Shown piece after piece: positions 1-7,585 of a stretch of 8,323 nt of DNA. The DNA lies in NCBI GenBank assembly GCA_900554525.1, contig USHL01000053.1, positions 1-8,323 of the forward strand, given 5' to 3'. The notes beneath the pieces are model-generated. The model was not told the origin of the DNA and ran no database searches. It worked only from the letters and a program-made list of their open reading frames with translations. Position 1 is the stretch's first letter; each line of letters starts with the position of its first letter. The position numbers and the translations under genes are program-made. The stretch comes from an uncultured Oscillospiraceae bacterium. GTDB taxonomy: Bacteria > Bacillota > Clostridia > Oscillospirales > Acutalibacteraceae.

Positions 1-242
1 AAAAAAGATTTGGCATCCTCTTTTTTTTCAATGCTGAACCGCATAACCGCACTGGAAATTTCCAGTGTAAAAATCGGCAATAACAGGCTTATAGTGGAAA
101 ATACCAAATCCGCATTACCGTAATCCTCGGTAGACATTTTGGCGGTATAAAGCGGCAAAAGCAGAAAAACCATAATCTTAGAGGTGAATTGGCTTATACC
201 GAATATTGCCGTATTCTTAGCCAAAAATTTTAATCTTTCCAA
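1..242 (-). CDS. Wzx-type polysaccharide flippase, N-terminal part (runs off the left edge)
   Basis: I translated the minus strand here: an open frame of 80 codons continues past base 1. The product begins MERLKFLAKNTAIFGISQFT and continues with a hydrophobic helix (about residues 20-36, ending LLPLYTAKM), a polar turn containing STEDYGNADLV, then a second hydrophobic stretch and SSAVMRFSIEKKEDAKSF. The pattern 'LP-L-YT--MS-EDYG-ADL' is characteristic of MATE/MOP-superfamily polysaccharide transporters (RfbX/Wzx, polysaccharide biosynthesis protein family), which flip undecaprenyl-linked repeat units across the membrane. The start is a TTG at 242, chosen because GGTGA lies 5 nt upstream and it leaves a 14-nt gap after the preceding glycosyltransferase; the nearby ATG and GTG hit a TAA at once. 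It is last in the visible operon, next to a Wzy-like protein three genes upstream, which fits a Wzx/Wzy pathway. The rest of the protein (usually 400-500 aa) is outside the window. Confidence 0.83.
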   Translation of the reverse strand, partial: MERLKFLAKNTAIFGISQFTSKIMVFLLLPLYTAKMSTEDYGNADLVFSTISLLLPIFTLEISSAVMRFSIEKKEDAKSF

Positions 243-256
243 TTATATCACCATGT

Positions 257-1303
257 TTATCTTTTCGGTAATCTTAAAAATCCGTGGTTTTGCCGGGCTA
301 TATATGCCAATTTACCTATGATAACCGCCGTACCGTACTTTTTCCGGCACATTAAAGATGCAAATATCCTCCGTACTGTCGAGTCGGGTATATATTCCTC
401 AAGCACTTCCACTGTCAGGACGTCATTGAAATATGTCTCTGCTCTTTTCAGTCTTTCACTAAATTTCAACCCCGAATTTTCGGCAGAATCTCTCATCAGG
501 CAGGAAATCAGATGATTGAAATAGGATCGGCAAAGCACCTGTGTGTTTTCGGAAGACTCTGCGTCCATATTTTTCAAAAATCTTTTTTCGGCTTCATACC
601 GTTTTTTAGACAGCTCAAAAAAATCCGGATTATAAGCGCTCGCAAGCGTTTCGCCCCGGGGCTTACGGTAATTATAAAGAGCCTTGTCGACAACGGAAAC
701 ACGTTCGGCTTTTTCAAAAATCTCTATATTGTAAAAAAAATCCTCCATACTTTTAATTGTATTAAAATGTACGCCACTGCCGCGGACAAATTCGGTACGG
801 TAAAGCTTATTGCACATGTAAGGGAACGCACGCTGCCGCTCTAAATCAACAACAATATTCCCTATTTCTTTTTTTGTCTCTGCCGTATTTCTTTGCGGAA
901 GTACATTGTCTGTCCATACGGTTTTTCCGTCAGGACCCTGATGGCACATTGTAAATCCGAAAACAAAAATATCAGATTCGTTTATATTTTCCGAACAATA
1001 TTCAAGCGCATTCTCTTCAAGCCAGTCGTCCGAATCAACATAGCAGAGCCATTTGCCCGAAGCGGCCTCGACACCGCTTTTGCGCGCATTGCCGAGCCCT
1101 TCATTTTCCGGCTTATGAATGACCTTTATCCGGCCGTCTTTTAAAGCATATTCATCGCAGATTGCCCCGCTGCCGTCAGGAGAGGCGTCATCCACCAGAA
1201 TCACTTCAAAATCCTTGAAATTCTGATTTATAAGACTTTCCAGACATTCCCTGATATATTTTTCAACCTTGTATACCGGAACAATAATACTGAATTTCGG
1301 CAT
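257..1303 (-). CDS. GT2-family glycosyltransferase (capsule/EPS)
   Basis: Cytoplasmic or membrane-associated GT-A-fold glycosyltransferase that would add a sugar from a nucleotide donor to the growing lipid-linked repeat unit; donor and acceptor cannot be told. Numbering from the upstream ATG at 1318, the GT2 domain opens with FSIIVPVYKVEKYI (9-22), followed by the nucleotide-binding aspartates in LVDDASPDGSG (41-51), the metal-binding DXD-type motif YVDSDDW (93-99), then CNKLYRTEFV (169-178) and MEDFFYN (191-197), landmarks of the capsular GT2 subgroup. About 350 aa is normal for the family. Two starts are possible: ATG 1318, which overlaps the upstream stop as TAATG but lacks a Shine-Dalgarno, and ATG 1303 (MPKFSII), which has GGGGG 8 nt upstream and matches the usual GT2 N-terminus. 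I chose 1303. It shares its layout with the GT2 at 5281-6339, so the two are probably paralogues. Confidence 0.9.
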   Translation of the reverse strand: MPKFSIIVPVYKVEKYIRECLESLINQNFKDFEVILVDDASPDGSGAICDEYALKDGRIKVIHKPENEGLGNARKSGVEAASGKWLCYVDSDDWLEENALEYCSENINESDIFVFGFTMCHQGPDGKTVWTDNVLPQRNTAETKKEIGNIVVDLERQRAFPYMCNKLYRTEFVRGSGVHFNTIKSMEDFFYNIEIFEKAERVSVVDKALYNYRKPRGETLASAYNPDFFELSKKRYEAEKRFLKNMDAESSENTQVLCRSYFNHLISCLMRDSAENSGLKFSERLKRAETYFNDVLTVEVLEEYIPDSTVRRIFASLMCRKKYGTAVIIGKLAYIARQNHGFLRLPKR

Positions 1304-1317
1304 GCTTACAGCCCCCA

Positions 1318-2688
1318 TTATTCGGACAATTTTTTCAGCCGTTCGGAAATTTGTGATATTTCTTCATCTGTGGCAAGTCTGACGGAATTTTTCAGCTTCG
1401 CGGTCTGGTAGCTGTCCAGCCGCCCGTTAATCCGTCGGCCGAAGGAAAGACCCGTCCTTTTACGAAGCTTACCTAAGAAATCAATCGTCGGAATATAAGC
1501 AAAGACCAGCAGGCTTTGTATTATATACAACCATTTCCGGGAAGTAAAAGATTTTATTTTAGCATCGTCCCACACAAATGTATTGCCGTCGTCATGATAA
1601 ATCTCTTCCAGTTTATCGGCAAGCCTTATATATGAAGGAATTGCCTGTACGTCATAATAATAGCGTATTACTTTTTCCGAAACCGAAGTCTGCCCTTCCT
1701 CCAACGCATTTTTCAAAAATTCTTCTTCCGAGCCGATCGGAGAAGCACCATTATAAATACTCATAGACTCCGCCTCGGGTATAGGAACGGGCTGCAGAAT
1801 CTTGCAGGGCCTGCCGGCAAAAAAGGCCTCCGCCACCGACGTGCTGACCCAAGTGGTAACTATATCACAGGTAACTATCCACTGCTTGACAGAATATTCG
1901 GAAATAACCTTAAAATTATCGTATTTTTCTTCTAAACTCTTAAGTTCGCCTAAAACATTTTCCATCGGATGAGGTCTGTAAATAAATATGCAGTCTTCTT
2001 TTTTAAGCAAATCCTCTATCCAGCCCAGCACCTTATCATAAGAAACACGGGTCCTTGAAATTTTATCGCGGTAAAGCTCCTGCCCCGCGCTTTTCTCCTC
2101 AAGCACAATCTGTCTCTCGGTACGGCTGGAAATTGCAAAAGAAGAAATAAAAAGCACGGATTTTTTATTTAACGGCAGAGAATATTTCTGAAACAATTTT
2201 TCCTTGCTGAAATAATAATCTCTGTATTCCGGTCTCAGCAAATCCATATGAAGCGGACCGGTAACCAAGAGCCTGTCGGCAGAAATACCGGCGGCCGCCA
2301 TATTGTCAAAGCTTGCCCTGCCCCAGCAGAGATGATATGCCCTTCTTGCATCTCCATGCGGATACTGGAAGCTGTCATAGGCTCTTTCCACTTCATTGCT
2401 GAAGGACTGCTCCCAGCGTAAATTTACCACCTGTGCGCTTTTGCCGCACACATAGTAAACAAGACTGTACAGCTCCTTATCGTGATAAAGCGAAGGCGTG
2501 AGAACCACCTTAACCTTGTTATAATACCTGCTGATATATTTTTTATTCTGCAGATACTTTTTCAGATTGACATGCTCAAAGCTTAAATATTCAACGGAAT
2601 ATCCTCTTTTTTTCAGTTTGTTACCGAGAAGGATTATATTTTCAAGCTCACGAGGTTTGATTTCATATAAAATCAAAAAATCAGTCAT
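1318..2688 (-). CDS. GT-B-like surface carbohydrate biosynthesis protein
   Basis: A soluble protein of about 456-460 aa. I do not recognise a named gene, but it has features of GT-B-fold surface-carbohydrate/CDP-glycerol-transferase-like proteins. Numbered from the upstream ATG (2700), it has an N-terminal Rossmann-like start FLILYEIKPRELENIILL (8-25), VNLRWEQ (92-98), VTGPLHMD (146-153), the diagnostic IYRPHPME (240-247) where related GT-B enzymes carry a nucleotide-phosphate-contacting HP, and TTWVSTSVAEAFFAGRPC (282-299), matching the acidic/Ser-rich 'D--TT-SS---EA---G-P' donor-binding loop. It probably transfers a sugar or a glycerol/ribitol-phosphate-like group; the substrate is unknown. 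The start at 2688 is preferred: ATGACTGA overlaps the wzy stop by 8 nt, giving translational coupling, and GGTG lies 6 nt upstream. The alternative ATG at 2700 has GGAG almost touching it. The C-terminal ~80 residues are basic and may contact membrane or lipid carrier. Confidence 0.75.
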   Translation of the reverse strand: MTDFLILYEIKPRELENIILLGNKLKKRGYSVEYLSFEHVNLKKYLQNKKYISRYYNKVKVVLTPSLYHDKELYSLVYYVCGKSAQVVNLRWEQSFSNEVERAYDSFQYPHGDARRAYHLCWGRASFDNMAAAGISADRLLVTGPLHMDLLRPEYRDYYFSKEKLFQKYSLPLNKKSVLFISSFAISSRTERQIVLEEKSAGQELYRDKISRTRVSYDKVLGWIEDLLKKEDCIFIYRPHPMENVLGELKSLEEKYDNFKVISEYSVKQWIVTCDIVTTWVSTSVAEAFFAGRPCKILQPVPIPEAESMSIYNGASPIGSEEEFLKNALEEGQTSVSEKVIRYYYDVQAIPSYIRLADKLEEIYHDDGNTFVWDDAKIKSFTSRKWLYIIQSLLVFAYIPTIDFLGKLRKRTGLSFGRRINGRLDSYQTAKLKNSVRLATDEEISQISERLKKLSE

Positions 2689-4132
2689 TCCCTGCACCAT
2701 TCTCCGTCAAGCTTTCTTCTTTATTATCAGTATTTATCAAATAAAGTCCGCTTCCCAAAACATACCAGAACACTGCCGCAATAGCATCCTGACCGCCGAA
2801 AAGCAAATGAACCTCGACCATATTATCGATGGCTATTACCGCAAGCATAGCCGCAATAACAATAAAAATATTATAACTGCAGGTTAGTTTGCGGGCTGTA
2901 AACAAATGCTTCAGATACTTAAAAATAACGTTAAAAATAAACACCAAAAAGCACAGTGCAAATATTATTCCGCCGCAAAGCAAAATCTGTATATACCCGT
3001 TATGGAAATAAAAATCAGCGGCTTTCAGCGCCGTTATATCGTTTTCATCAAACACCGAAGTATCTATACCGCCAATGAAATTTCCGTCTCGGTCTAAAAT
3101 TGTTGTATAAGCCGTACCGAACAAAGGCTTCTGCTTAATAACCTTAATTGCTGCGCGCCACATATCAGAACGATTGTTGGTGATATCAACATCCTCAGAT
3201 TCAAAATCTTCCAAGCGGTCAAAGCTGATATCCTCTTCCGAAACAGATACATCCGAATTAAAAAGTTTATATATAAAATTATGCGAACTCTTTATCACTG
3301 TCTGAGAACCGGCTTTTAACCCGTAGCTACAGGAAAGAACCAATATAAATATCACCGCAGACGATATAATGGAAGCGCCGAAACGCTTATTTTCCCTTAT
3401 TTTAGGATAAACAGCAAATGCAATCAGAACAAAAAGCCAGGCGGCAAAGCAAATACCGACAGCCCGGGAGCCGGAAAGAGAATAATAAACAAACTGCACA
3501 ACAGCGTTAATGCCGTAAAAATAAAGCTTTTTCCCTATTCTTTGCTTGCCTATGGCATAATTGATTACCATAAATGAAAGCGCCAACAAAGAATATATTG
3601 TCATCATATTCGAATTCAAAACACCGTTCAGGCGGTTATACCAGAAGCCTACTTTATAGACACTTCCGTCTACTTCGTAAATAAATTTAATATCAAACAA
3701 AAATGTCACCAATGATACTAATGCAATCACAAAAGTTATGACATTAAAAACATCGCAGATCTGTTTAAGGCGCAGATAAAACTTTTCCCTTGTAATGCTG
3801 TAACCAGCCGCAAACAGCACAAACAGATATATAACGAGATACAGCATATTTTTTACTCCGCCGTAAAACGAATATTCAATATTTACAATAATGCTTGCGC
3901 CGAAAGCAACGCATAAAATTAAAGGCATCCAGCTTTTATGGGGCCTTAGCGAGCGTAATCTTGACTTAAATAAATCATAAATTATGATGAAAATTCCCCA
4001 TACAAGACAAAGCTTACAAAAAACATCCGCATATTTCTGAAGAAAATACACACTTCTTAATAACAAAAGTGAAATATAAACCAATGCAAATAAACCTTTA
4101 TCGGTCATCACCGAAATAAGTTTCTTCCCCAT
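2681..4132 (-). CDS. wzy: Wzy-type O-antigen/capsule polymerase or ligase, multi-pass membrane protein
   Basis: Integral membrane protein of 483 aa. Hydrophobic segments lie at about 12-30, 36-53, 68-84, 92-111, 129-148, 173-195, 203-218, 224-242, 251-270, 382-404, 420-437 and 444-466, so roughly 12 spans. Between about 271 and 380 is the large extracytoplasmic loop typical of Wzy polymerases and WaaL-like ligases (Wzy_C/O-antigen ligase family). Family marks are LSGSRAVGICF (219-229), NNRSDMWRAAIKVIKQKPLFGT (319-340) and FHNGYIQILLCGG (376-388), in which His377 is the expected conserved loop histidine. Part of the loop (298-317) is strikingly acidic. Its job here is inferred to be polymerising flipped repeat units, because a flippase and glycosyltransferases share the operon; a ligase role cannot be excluded by sequence alone. 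ATG 4132 follows AGGAG by 11 nt and lies 22 nt after the GT4 stop. The 3' end overlaps the next gene. Confidence 0.85.
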   Translation of the reverse strand: MGKKLISVMTDKGLFALVYISLLLLRSVYFLQKYADVFCKLCLVWGIFIIIYDLFKSRLRSLRPHKSWMPLILCVAFGASIIVNIEYSFYGGVKNMLYLVIYLFVLFAAGYSITREKFYLRLKQICDVFNVITFVIALVSLVTFLFDIKFIYEVDGSVYKVGFWYNRLNGVLNSNMMTIYSLLALSFMVINYAIGKQRIGKKLYFYGINAVVQFVYYSLSGSRAVGICFAAWLFVLIAFAVYPKIRENKRFGASIISSAVIFILVLSCSYGLKAGSQTVIKSSHNFIYKLFNSDVSVSEEDISFDRLEDFESEDVDITNNRSDMWRAAIKVIKQKPLFGTAYTTILDRDGNFIGGIDTSVFDENDITALKAADFYFHNGYIQILLCGGIIFALCFLVFIFNVIFKYLKHLFTARKLTCSYNIFIVIAAMLAVIAIDNMVEVHLLFGGQDAIAAVFWYVLGSGLYLINTDNKEESLTENGAGND

Positions 4133-4154
4133 ACCTATTTTTACTCCTAATTTG

Positions 4155-5252
4155 TCAATTTTCTATAATCTGCTTTATTTCAGCAGCGGAATGCGTTATG
4201 TTGTATCCCGCAGACACTACTTCTTCCTCTTTTGAAATTCTTTCAGCAGGTAAAGTCTCCAGTATCTGTTTTGCCCAGTATTCAGGCGGCTTTTCAAGGT
4301 TTATAAAGTTGACAAGTCCTGTAATGTCAGATTCATAAGGCACACCTTCAGAAGCAAAGCACGGCAGTCCGTTAGTCTGCGCCTCAATCAGCACTATCGC
4401 CAAGCCTTCATGCGGAGACGGAAGGATAAACGCATCCATAGCGTTTAAAAACCTCGACGCATCTTTTCTGAAACCTAGCATTATAACAGCTGTTTCTATG
4501 CCTGATTCCTTTATCTGCCGCTCTATAAGCGTACGATCGGGACCGTCGCCGATAATAAGCAGCTTTGCATCAGAATGTGTTTTCAGTATTTCATTAAAAA
4601 CCGAAAGTAAAAAAAGCGTATTTTTTTGCTGTATGTCAAGCCTGGCAATATGGCCGAGAAGCAACGAATCCCCTATTTCCAGTTCTTCTCGGACAGATTT
4701 TCTTAAATCCGGGTCAAACCCGAACCGTTCGGTGCGAATACCGTTTTTTATCACATGGAACCTTTCGGAGTTAATAATGTCATCCGAAAAGAACCAGCGG
4801 CCCGCAGCTTCTGAGCAGGCCCAGAAATCAGTCGCAATGCTCCCTATTTTTCTTTTGTTTTTTTTATGAAGAAAAGTCAGCAATTTTCCGCGTGTGCTTG
4901 CTGTACTGTGAGAATGTATGATTCTTCTTTTAATTCCGTATTGCTTGGCCAATTTCAGTATATCTATATTAATTAACTCAGCAAGGTTGCACCATACCGC
5001 GTCAAATTCAGAAGCGTGTTTTTTAAAGAACTCCTTAAACTCACTGCGGTTTTTTAAAGGATTTTCCCGCTTGGAGGTCATCTTATAAATATGCACTCCC
5101 ATGCTTTTATAAAGCTCTTCATTATCAATTTGATCATAATATGTAATTATGTCAAACTGCATATCCTGTTTTGCCAAAACGGAAATAATATTAAAAACCA
5201 AATTTTCTATTCCGCCGATACCGCCGGAAATTCCGTAAACCAATATCTTCAA
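4155..5252 (-). CDS. GT4-family glycosyltransferase, GT-B fold
   Basis: Cytoplasmic retaining glycosyltransferase of the GT4/'glycosyl transferases group 1' type, about 365 aa, a normal length. From the chosen start (MKILVYGISGGIGGIENLV) it shows the N-terminal glycine loop GGIGG (10-14), IIHSHS (111-116), the linker VIKNGI (167-172), the C-terminal domain entrance GHIARLDIQQKN (200-211), IIGDGPD (233-239), and the E-x7-E motif with E282 and E290 in SPHEGLAIVLIEAQ (279-292) followed by NGLP, which binds the nucleotide-sugar donor. The start is a TTG at 5252: it has AAGGG 9 nt upstream, lies 28 nt after the preceding stop, and gives the canonical MKIL start. The ATG at 5306 would add 18 unrelated residues encoded over the end of the upstream gene. 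It probably adds one sugar of the repeat unit; donor and linkage are unknown. Confidence 0.9.
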   Translation of the reverse strand: MKILVYGISGGIGGIENLVFNIISVLAKQDMQFDIITYYDQIDNEELYKSMGVHIYKMTSKRENPLKNRSEFKEFFKKHASEFDAVWCNLAELINIDILKLAKQYGIKRRIIHSHSTASTRGKLLTFLHKKNKRKIGSIATDFWACSEAAGRWFFSDDIINSERFHVIKNGIRTERFGFDPDLRKSVREELEIGDSLLLGHIARLDIQQKNTLFLLSVFNEILKTHSDAKLLIIGDGPDRTLIERQIKESGIETAVIMLGFRKDASRFLNAMDAFILPSPHEGLAIVLIEAQTNGLPCFASEGVPYESDITGLVNFINLEKPPEYWAKQILETLPAERISKEEEVVSAGYNITHSAAEIKQIIEN

Positions 5253-5280
5253 TTTTATCAGCCCTTCATAATATCGGCGG

Positions 5281-6339
5281 TTATCTTCCTGCCTTAAGCT
5301 TTGCAAAAAGCTTTGTATTACGCGATTTCACCGCGGAAATCGTTTTTCCTTCAAAATAAGCAAGCCCCGCGTTTCCCATTTTTAACGGCAACAGCATAAG
5401 CTTCATATATTTAGAATTGGGCCTGGCAGTTTTCAGCGCGTTTTTGACTCTGTCTGTGGAAATGATTTTTTTGATTTCCGCTTTCTTTTCTTTTGCAGAA
5501 AGCGTGCAGTTGCGGTTGGTAAGATTTTCTATACAGCCGATAATTCGCTCAATATAACGCCTCGCCAAAAATTCACGGGTTTCGTTTGTATCTATATTCC
5601 AATAAGAATACAGCTCCTCCATCCAACCGTTTTCTTCTTCTCGCTTTTCGTACATCGTGCTCACATACTTCGCGGTTTCGCTTTCGGCACGCTTGCGGAT
5701 AAAATGATAATATTTCTTTGAAGTCACGCAGACACGGTCTATATCGCGTATGACACTAAGGTTAAAAGGAAAATCATCCCAAAGGGTTTTGGGAAAATAG
5801 AGTTTGTTTTCCTTTATATAATCGGCCCTGTAAAGCTTGTTCCAAGGGGTATAAAGCAGATTCCTGTCAAAAAGAATATGCGCGTCGGCCCTGAACTCGG
5901 CAGCAGTATGATATACCGCATCGGCGGCAGTCTGCTCCTGTACAAATTTTTCGGTATCTGAATAATAGGTGTCGATATAGTACCCCGCCACCACAAGCTG
6001 TGAATCGTTCTTTTCCGCAAGCGCAACCATATCGGCAAGCATGTCCGGCTCCGCCCAATCATCCGAATCCATAAAATACATATACTTGCCGCAGGCTTTA
6101 TCTATCGCAACGTTGCGCGCGCTGTGAGCACCGCCGTTTTCCTTATGAACAACGATTATGCGCGGATCCTTTTCGGCATAATCATCGCAGATTTCCCCGC
6201 TGCGGTCTTTTGTGCCGTCGTCCACGCAAAAGAATTCCCAATCCTTAAACGTCTGGGCCTGTATACTTTCGATAGCCTTGCCGACATAAGCCTCAACGCC
6301 GTATACCGGCATAATTATACTGACCTTTGCGTTTCCCAC
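5281..6339 (-). CDS. GT2-family glycosyltransferase, first gene behind the internal promoter
   Basis: GT-A-fold inverting glycosyltransferase of 352 aa. The catalytic domain runs from KVSIIMPVYGVEAYV (5-19) through FCVDDGTKDRSGEICDDYA (37-55), with nucleotide-binding Asp40/41, to YFMDSDDW (88-95), the DXD-type metal site. It continues with TPWNKLYRADYI (164-175) and WDDFPFN (187-193), the acidic motif expected to hold the catalytic base, and ends with a basic tail. The start is GTG 6339: the mRNA reads AGAGGAAGGTTAAAGTG, a strong Shine-Dalgarno with 5-nt spacing, and no ATG start fits as well. It is about 40 nt downstream of a consensus promoter and opens the six-gene glycan operon. The order of motifs parallels the GT2 at 257-1303, though identity outside the motifs is modest, so they probably use different donors or acceptors. 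Confidence 0.92.
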   Translation of the reverse strand: MGNAKVSIIMPVYGVEAYVGKAIESIQAQTFKDWEFFCVDDGTKDRSGEICDDYAEKDPRIIVVHKENGGAHSARNVAIDKACGKYMYFMDSDDWAEPDMLADMVALAEKNDSQLVVAGYYIDTYYSDTEKFVQEQTAADAVYHTAAEFRADAHILFDRNLLYTPWNKLYRADYIKENKLYFPKTLWDDFPFNLSVIRDIDRVCVTSKKYYHFIRKRAESETAKYVSTMYEKREEENGWMEELYSYWNIDTNETREFLARRYIERIIGCIENLTNRNCTLSAKEKKAEIKKIISTDRVKNALKTARPNSKYMKLMLLPLKMGNAGLAYFEGKTISAVKSRNTKLFAKLKAGR

Positions 6340-6382
6340 TTTAACCTTCCTCTGTATTCAAAATTTTATTACAGCCTCGACC

Positions 6383-6411
6383 ATTATACCACTATCTACT
6401 TATTTCTTCAA
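6383..6411 (-). promoter_or_regulatory. Sigma-A-type promoter for the glycosyltransferase operon
   Basis: Read on the minus strand there is TTGAAG (-35; 6406-6411), a 17-bp spacer, and a perfect TATAAT (-10; 6383-6388) preceded by TGG, so it also has the extended -10 TGn motif. The start of transcription would be near 6376, giving a leader of about 37 nt before the GTG at 6339. It lies in the 85-nt gap after glf. No terminator is visible in that gap, so read-through from glf can add to its output. Confidence 0.8.
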
Positions 6412-6424
6412 GTAAAATATAACA

Positions 6425-7519
6425 TTACAGTAAACCGGCGGCAAGTTCGAGTGCCGCTTCCACCGTATCATCCATATCAAAATACCTGTACTGCGCAAGT
6501 CTTCCGCCGAAATAAACGCCCTCGCTGTTTGCAAGCGCCGCATACTTTTTGTAAAGCTCGCCGTTCTTTGCATCGTTTATCGGATAGTAAGGCTCCATAC
6601 CCTCCTGCCAGTCGGTCGGATATTCCTTTGTTATGACAGTCTTCGGCTGTGTACCGAAATTAAAATGCTTATGCTCTATCACACGGGTATACGGAATATC
6701 GCGCTCAGTATAGTTAACGACTGCCACTCCCTGATGATTTTCTTCATCGAGTATCTCTGTTTCAAACCTCAGGCTTCGATATTCCAGCTTCCCGAGCTTA
6801 TATCCGTAATACTCATCTATCGGACCTGTATAAATACATTTATCCGCCATAGAAAGATATTTCTCCCTATCTCCGAGGAAGTTGGTATTAAGCTTAATCT
6901 CTGCGCCCTCTAACATACGTTCTATAAGTGCGGTATATCCGTCGCAGGGTATGCCCTGATAACGGTCGTTGAAATAATTATTGTCATAGGTGTAACGTAC
7001 CGGAAGCCGCTTTATAATGAATGACGGCAATTCGCGGCAGTCACGACCCCACTGCTTTTCAGTATAACCTTTTATAAGCTTTGTATAAATATCCCTGCCT
7101 ACAAGGCTTATTGCCTGCTCCTCAAGATTTTCCGGCTCGCCGGTTATTTCAGACCTTTGCTGTTCTATAATAGCTTTAGCCTGCGCGGGCGTTGATATTC
7201 CGAACATTTTACTGAAGGTATTCATATTAAAAGGCATATTGTACATTTCGCCCTTATAATTTGCCACAGGTGAATTTACAAAATTATTAAACTCAGCGAT
7301 ACCGTTTACAAAATCCCAGACTTCTTTGTTTGATGTATGAAAAATATGAGCACCGTATATGTGAACATCTATACCTTCAACCTTTTCGGTATATATGTTG
7401 CCGCCAACATGGCCTCTTCTTTCCAAAACCAAGACCTTTTTTCCCGCATTTAACGCCCGATGCGCAAAAGTAGCTCCGAACAGCCCGCTGCCGACAATCA
7501 AATAATCATATTTTTTCAT
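6425..7519 (-). CDS. glf: UDP-galactopyranose mutase
   Basis: Flavoenzyme that interconverts UDP-galactopyranose and UDP-galactofuranose in the cytoplasm, supplying the donor for galactofuranose-containing glycans. Numbered from an upstream ATG at 7528, it has the FAD-binding Rossmann start YLIVGSGLFGATFA (9-22), LERRGHVGGN (35-44), the Glf signature YGAHIFHTSN (58-67), MPFNMNTF (98-105), GYTEKQWGR (154-162), IIKRLPVR (171-178) and YTRVIEHKHFNF (280-291), containing the two arginines known in the family to hold the UDP-sugar diphosphate (here R174 and R282), and the C-terminal FGGRLAQYRYFDMD (340-353) that closes on FAD. The length, about 364 aa, and the whole motif order match bacterial Glf such as the E. 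coli enzyme as I recall it. Three ATGs (7528, 7525, 7519) are in frame; 7519 (MKKYDYLIVGSG) is preferred because GGA is 9 nt upstream. It has its own promoter and no sign of damage. Confidence 0.98.
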   Translation of the reverse strand: MKKYDYLIVGSGLFGATFAHRALNAGKKVLVLERRGHVGGNIYTEKVEGIDVHIYGAHIFHTSNKEVWDFVNGIAEFNNFVNSPVANYKGEMYNMPFNMNTFSKMFGISTPAQAKAIIEQQRSEITGEPENLEEQAISLVGRDIYTKLIKGYTEKQWGRDCRELPSFIIKRLPVRYTYDNNYFNDRYQGIPCDGYTALIERMLEGAEIKLNTNFLGDREKYLSMADKCIYTGPIDEYYGYKLGKLEYRSLRFETEILDEENHQGVAVVNYTERDIPYTRVIEHKHFNFGTQPKTVITKEYPTDWQEGMEPYYPINDAKNGELYKKYAALANSEGVYFGGRLAQYRYFDMDDTVEAALELAAGLL

Positions 7520-7552
7520 TTTCATCATTCCATTCTGTTTTTATTAACTATA

Positions 7553-7581
7553 ATTTTATCATTATTTGTTAAATAATACAA
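7553..7581 (-). promoter_or_regulatory. Sigma-A-type promoter for glf
   Basis: On the minus strand: TTGTAT (-35; 7576-7581), a 17-bp spacer, and TAAAAT (-10; 7553-7558) preceded by TGA, giving an extended -10. Transcription would start near 7546, leaving a leader of under 30 nt before the glf start. The spacing is ideal and the flanks are very AT-rich. The -10 differs from consensus at one base and the -35 at two, so it should be weaker than the promoter at 6383-6411. Confidence 0.65.
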
Positions 7582-7585
7582 GCCA

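Noticed and set aside
512..844. 110-codon plus-strand open frame opposite the second GT2
   Set aside because: Antisense to a GT2 with complete catalytic motifs; low-complexity, Phe/Ile-rich translation with no domain signs.
4498..4869. 123-codon plus-strand open frame, Ser-rich, opposite the GT4
   Set aside because: Serine richness is the mirror of the GT4 codons on the other strand; no ribosome-binding site or homology.
6124..6636. 170-codon open frame on the plus strand across the end of glf, the promoter gap and the first GT2
   Set aside because: It is antisense to two well-supported genes, has no family resemblance and crosses an intergenic region that already contains a promoter; it is a by-product of minus-strand coding.
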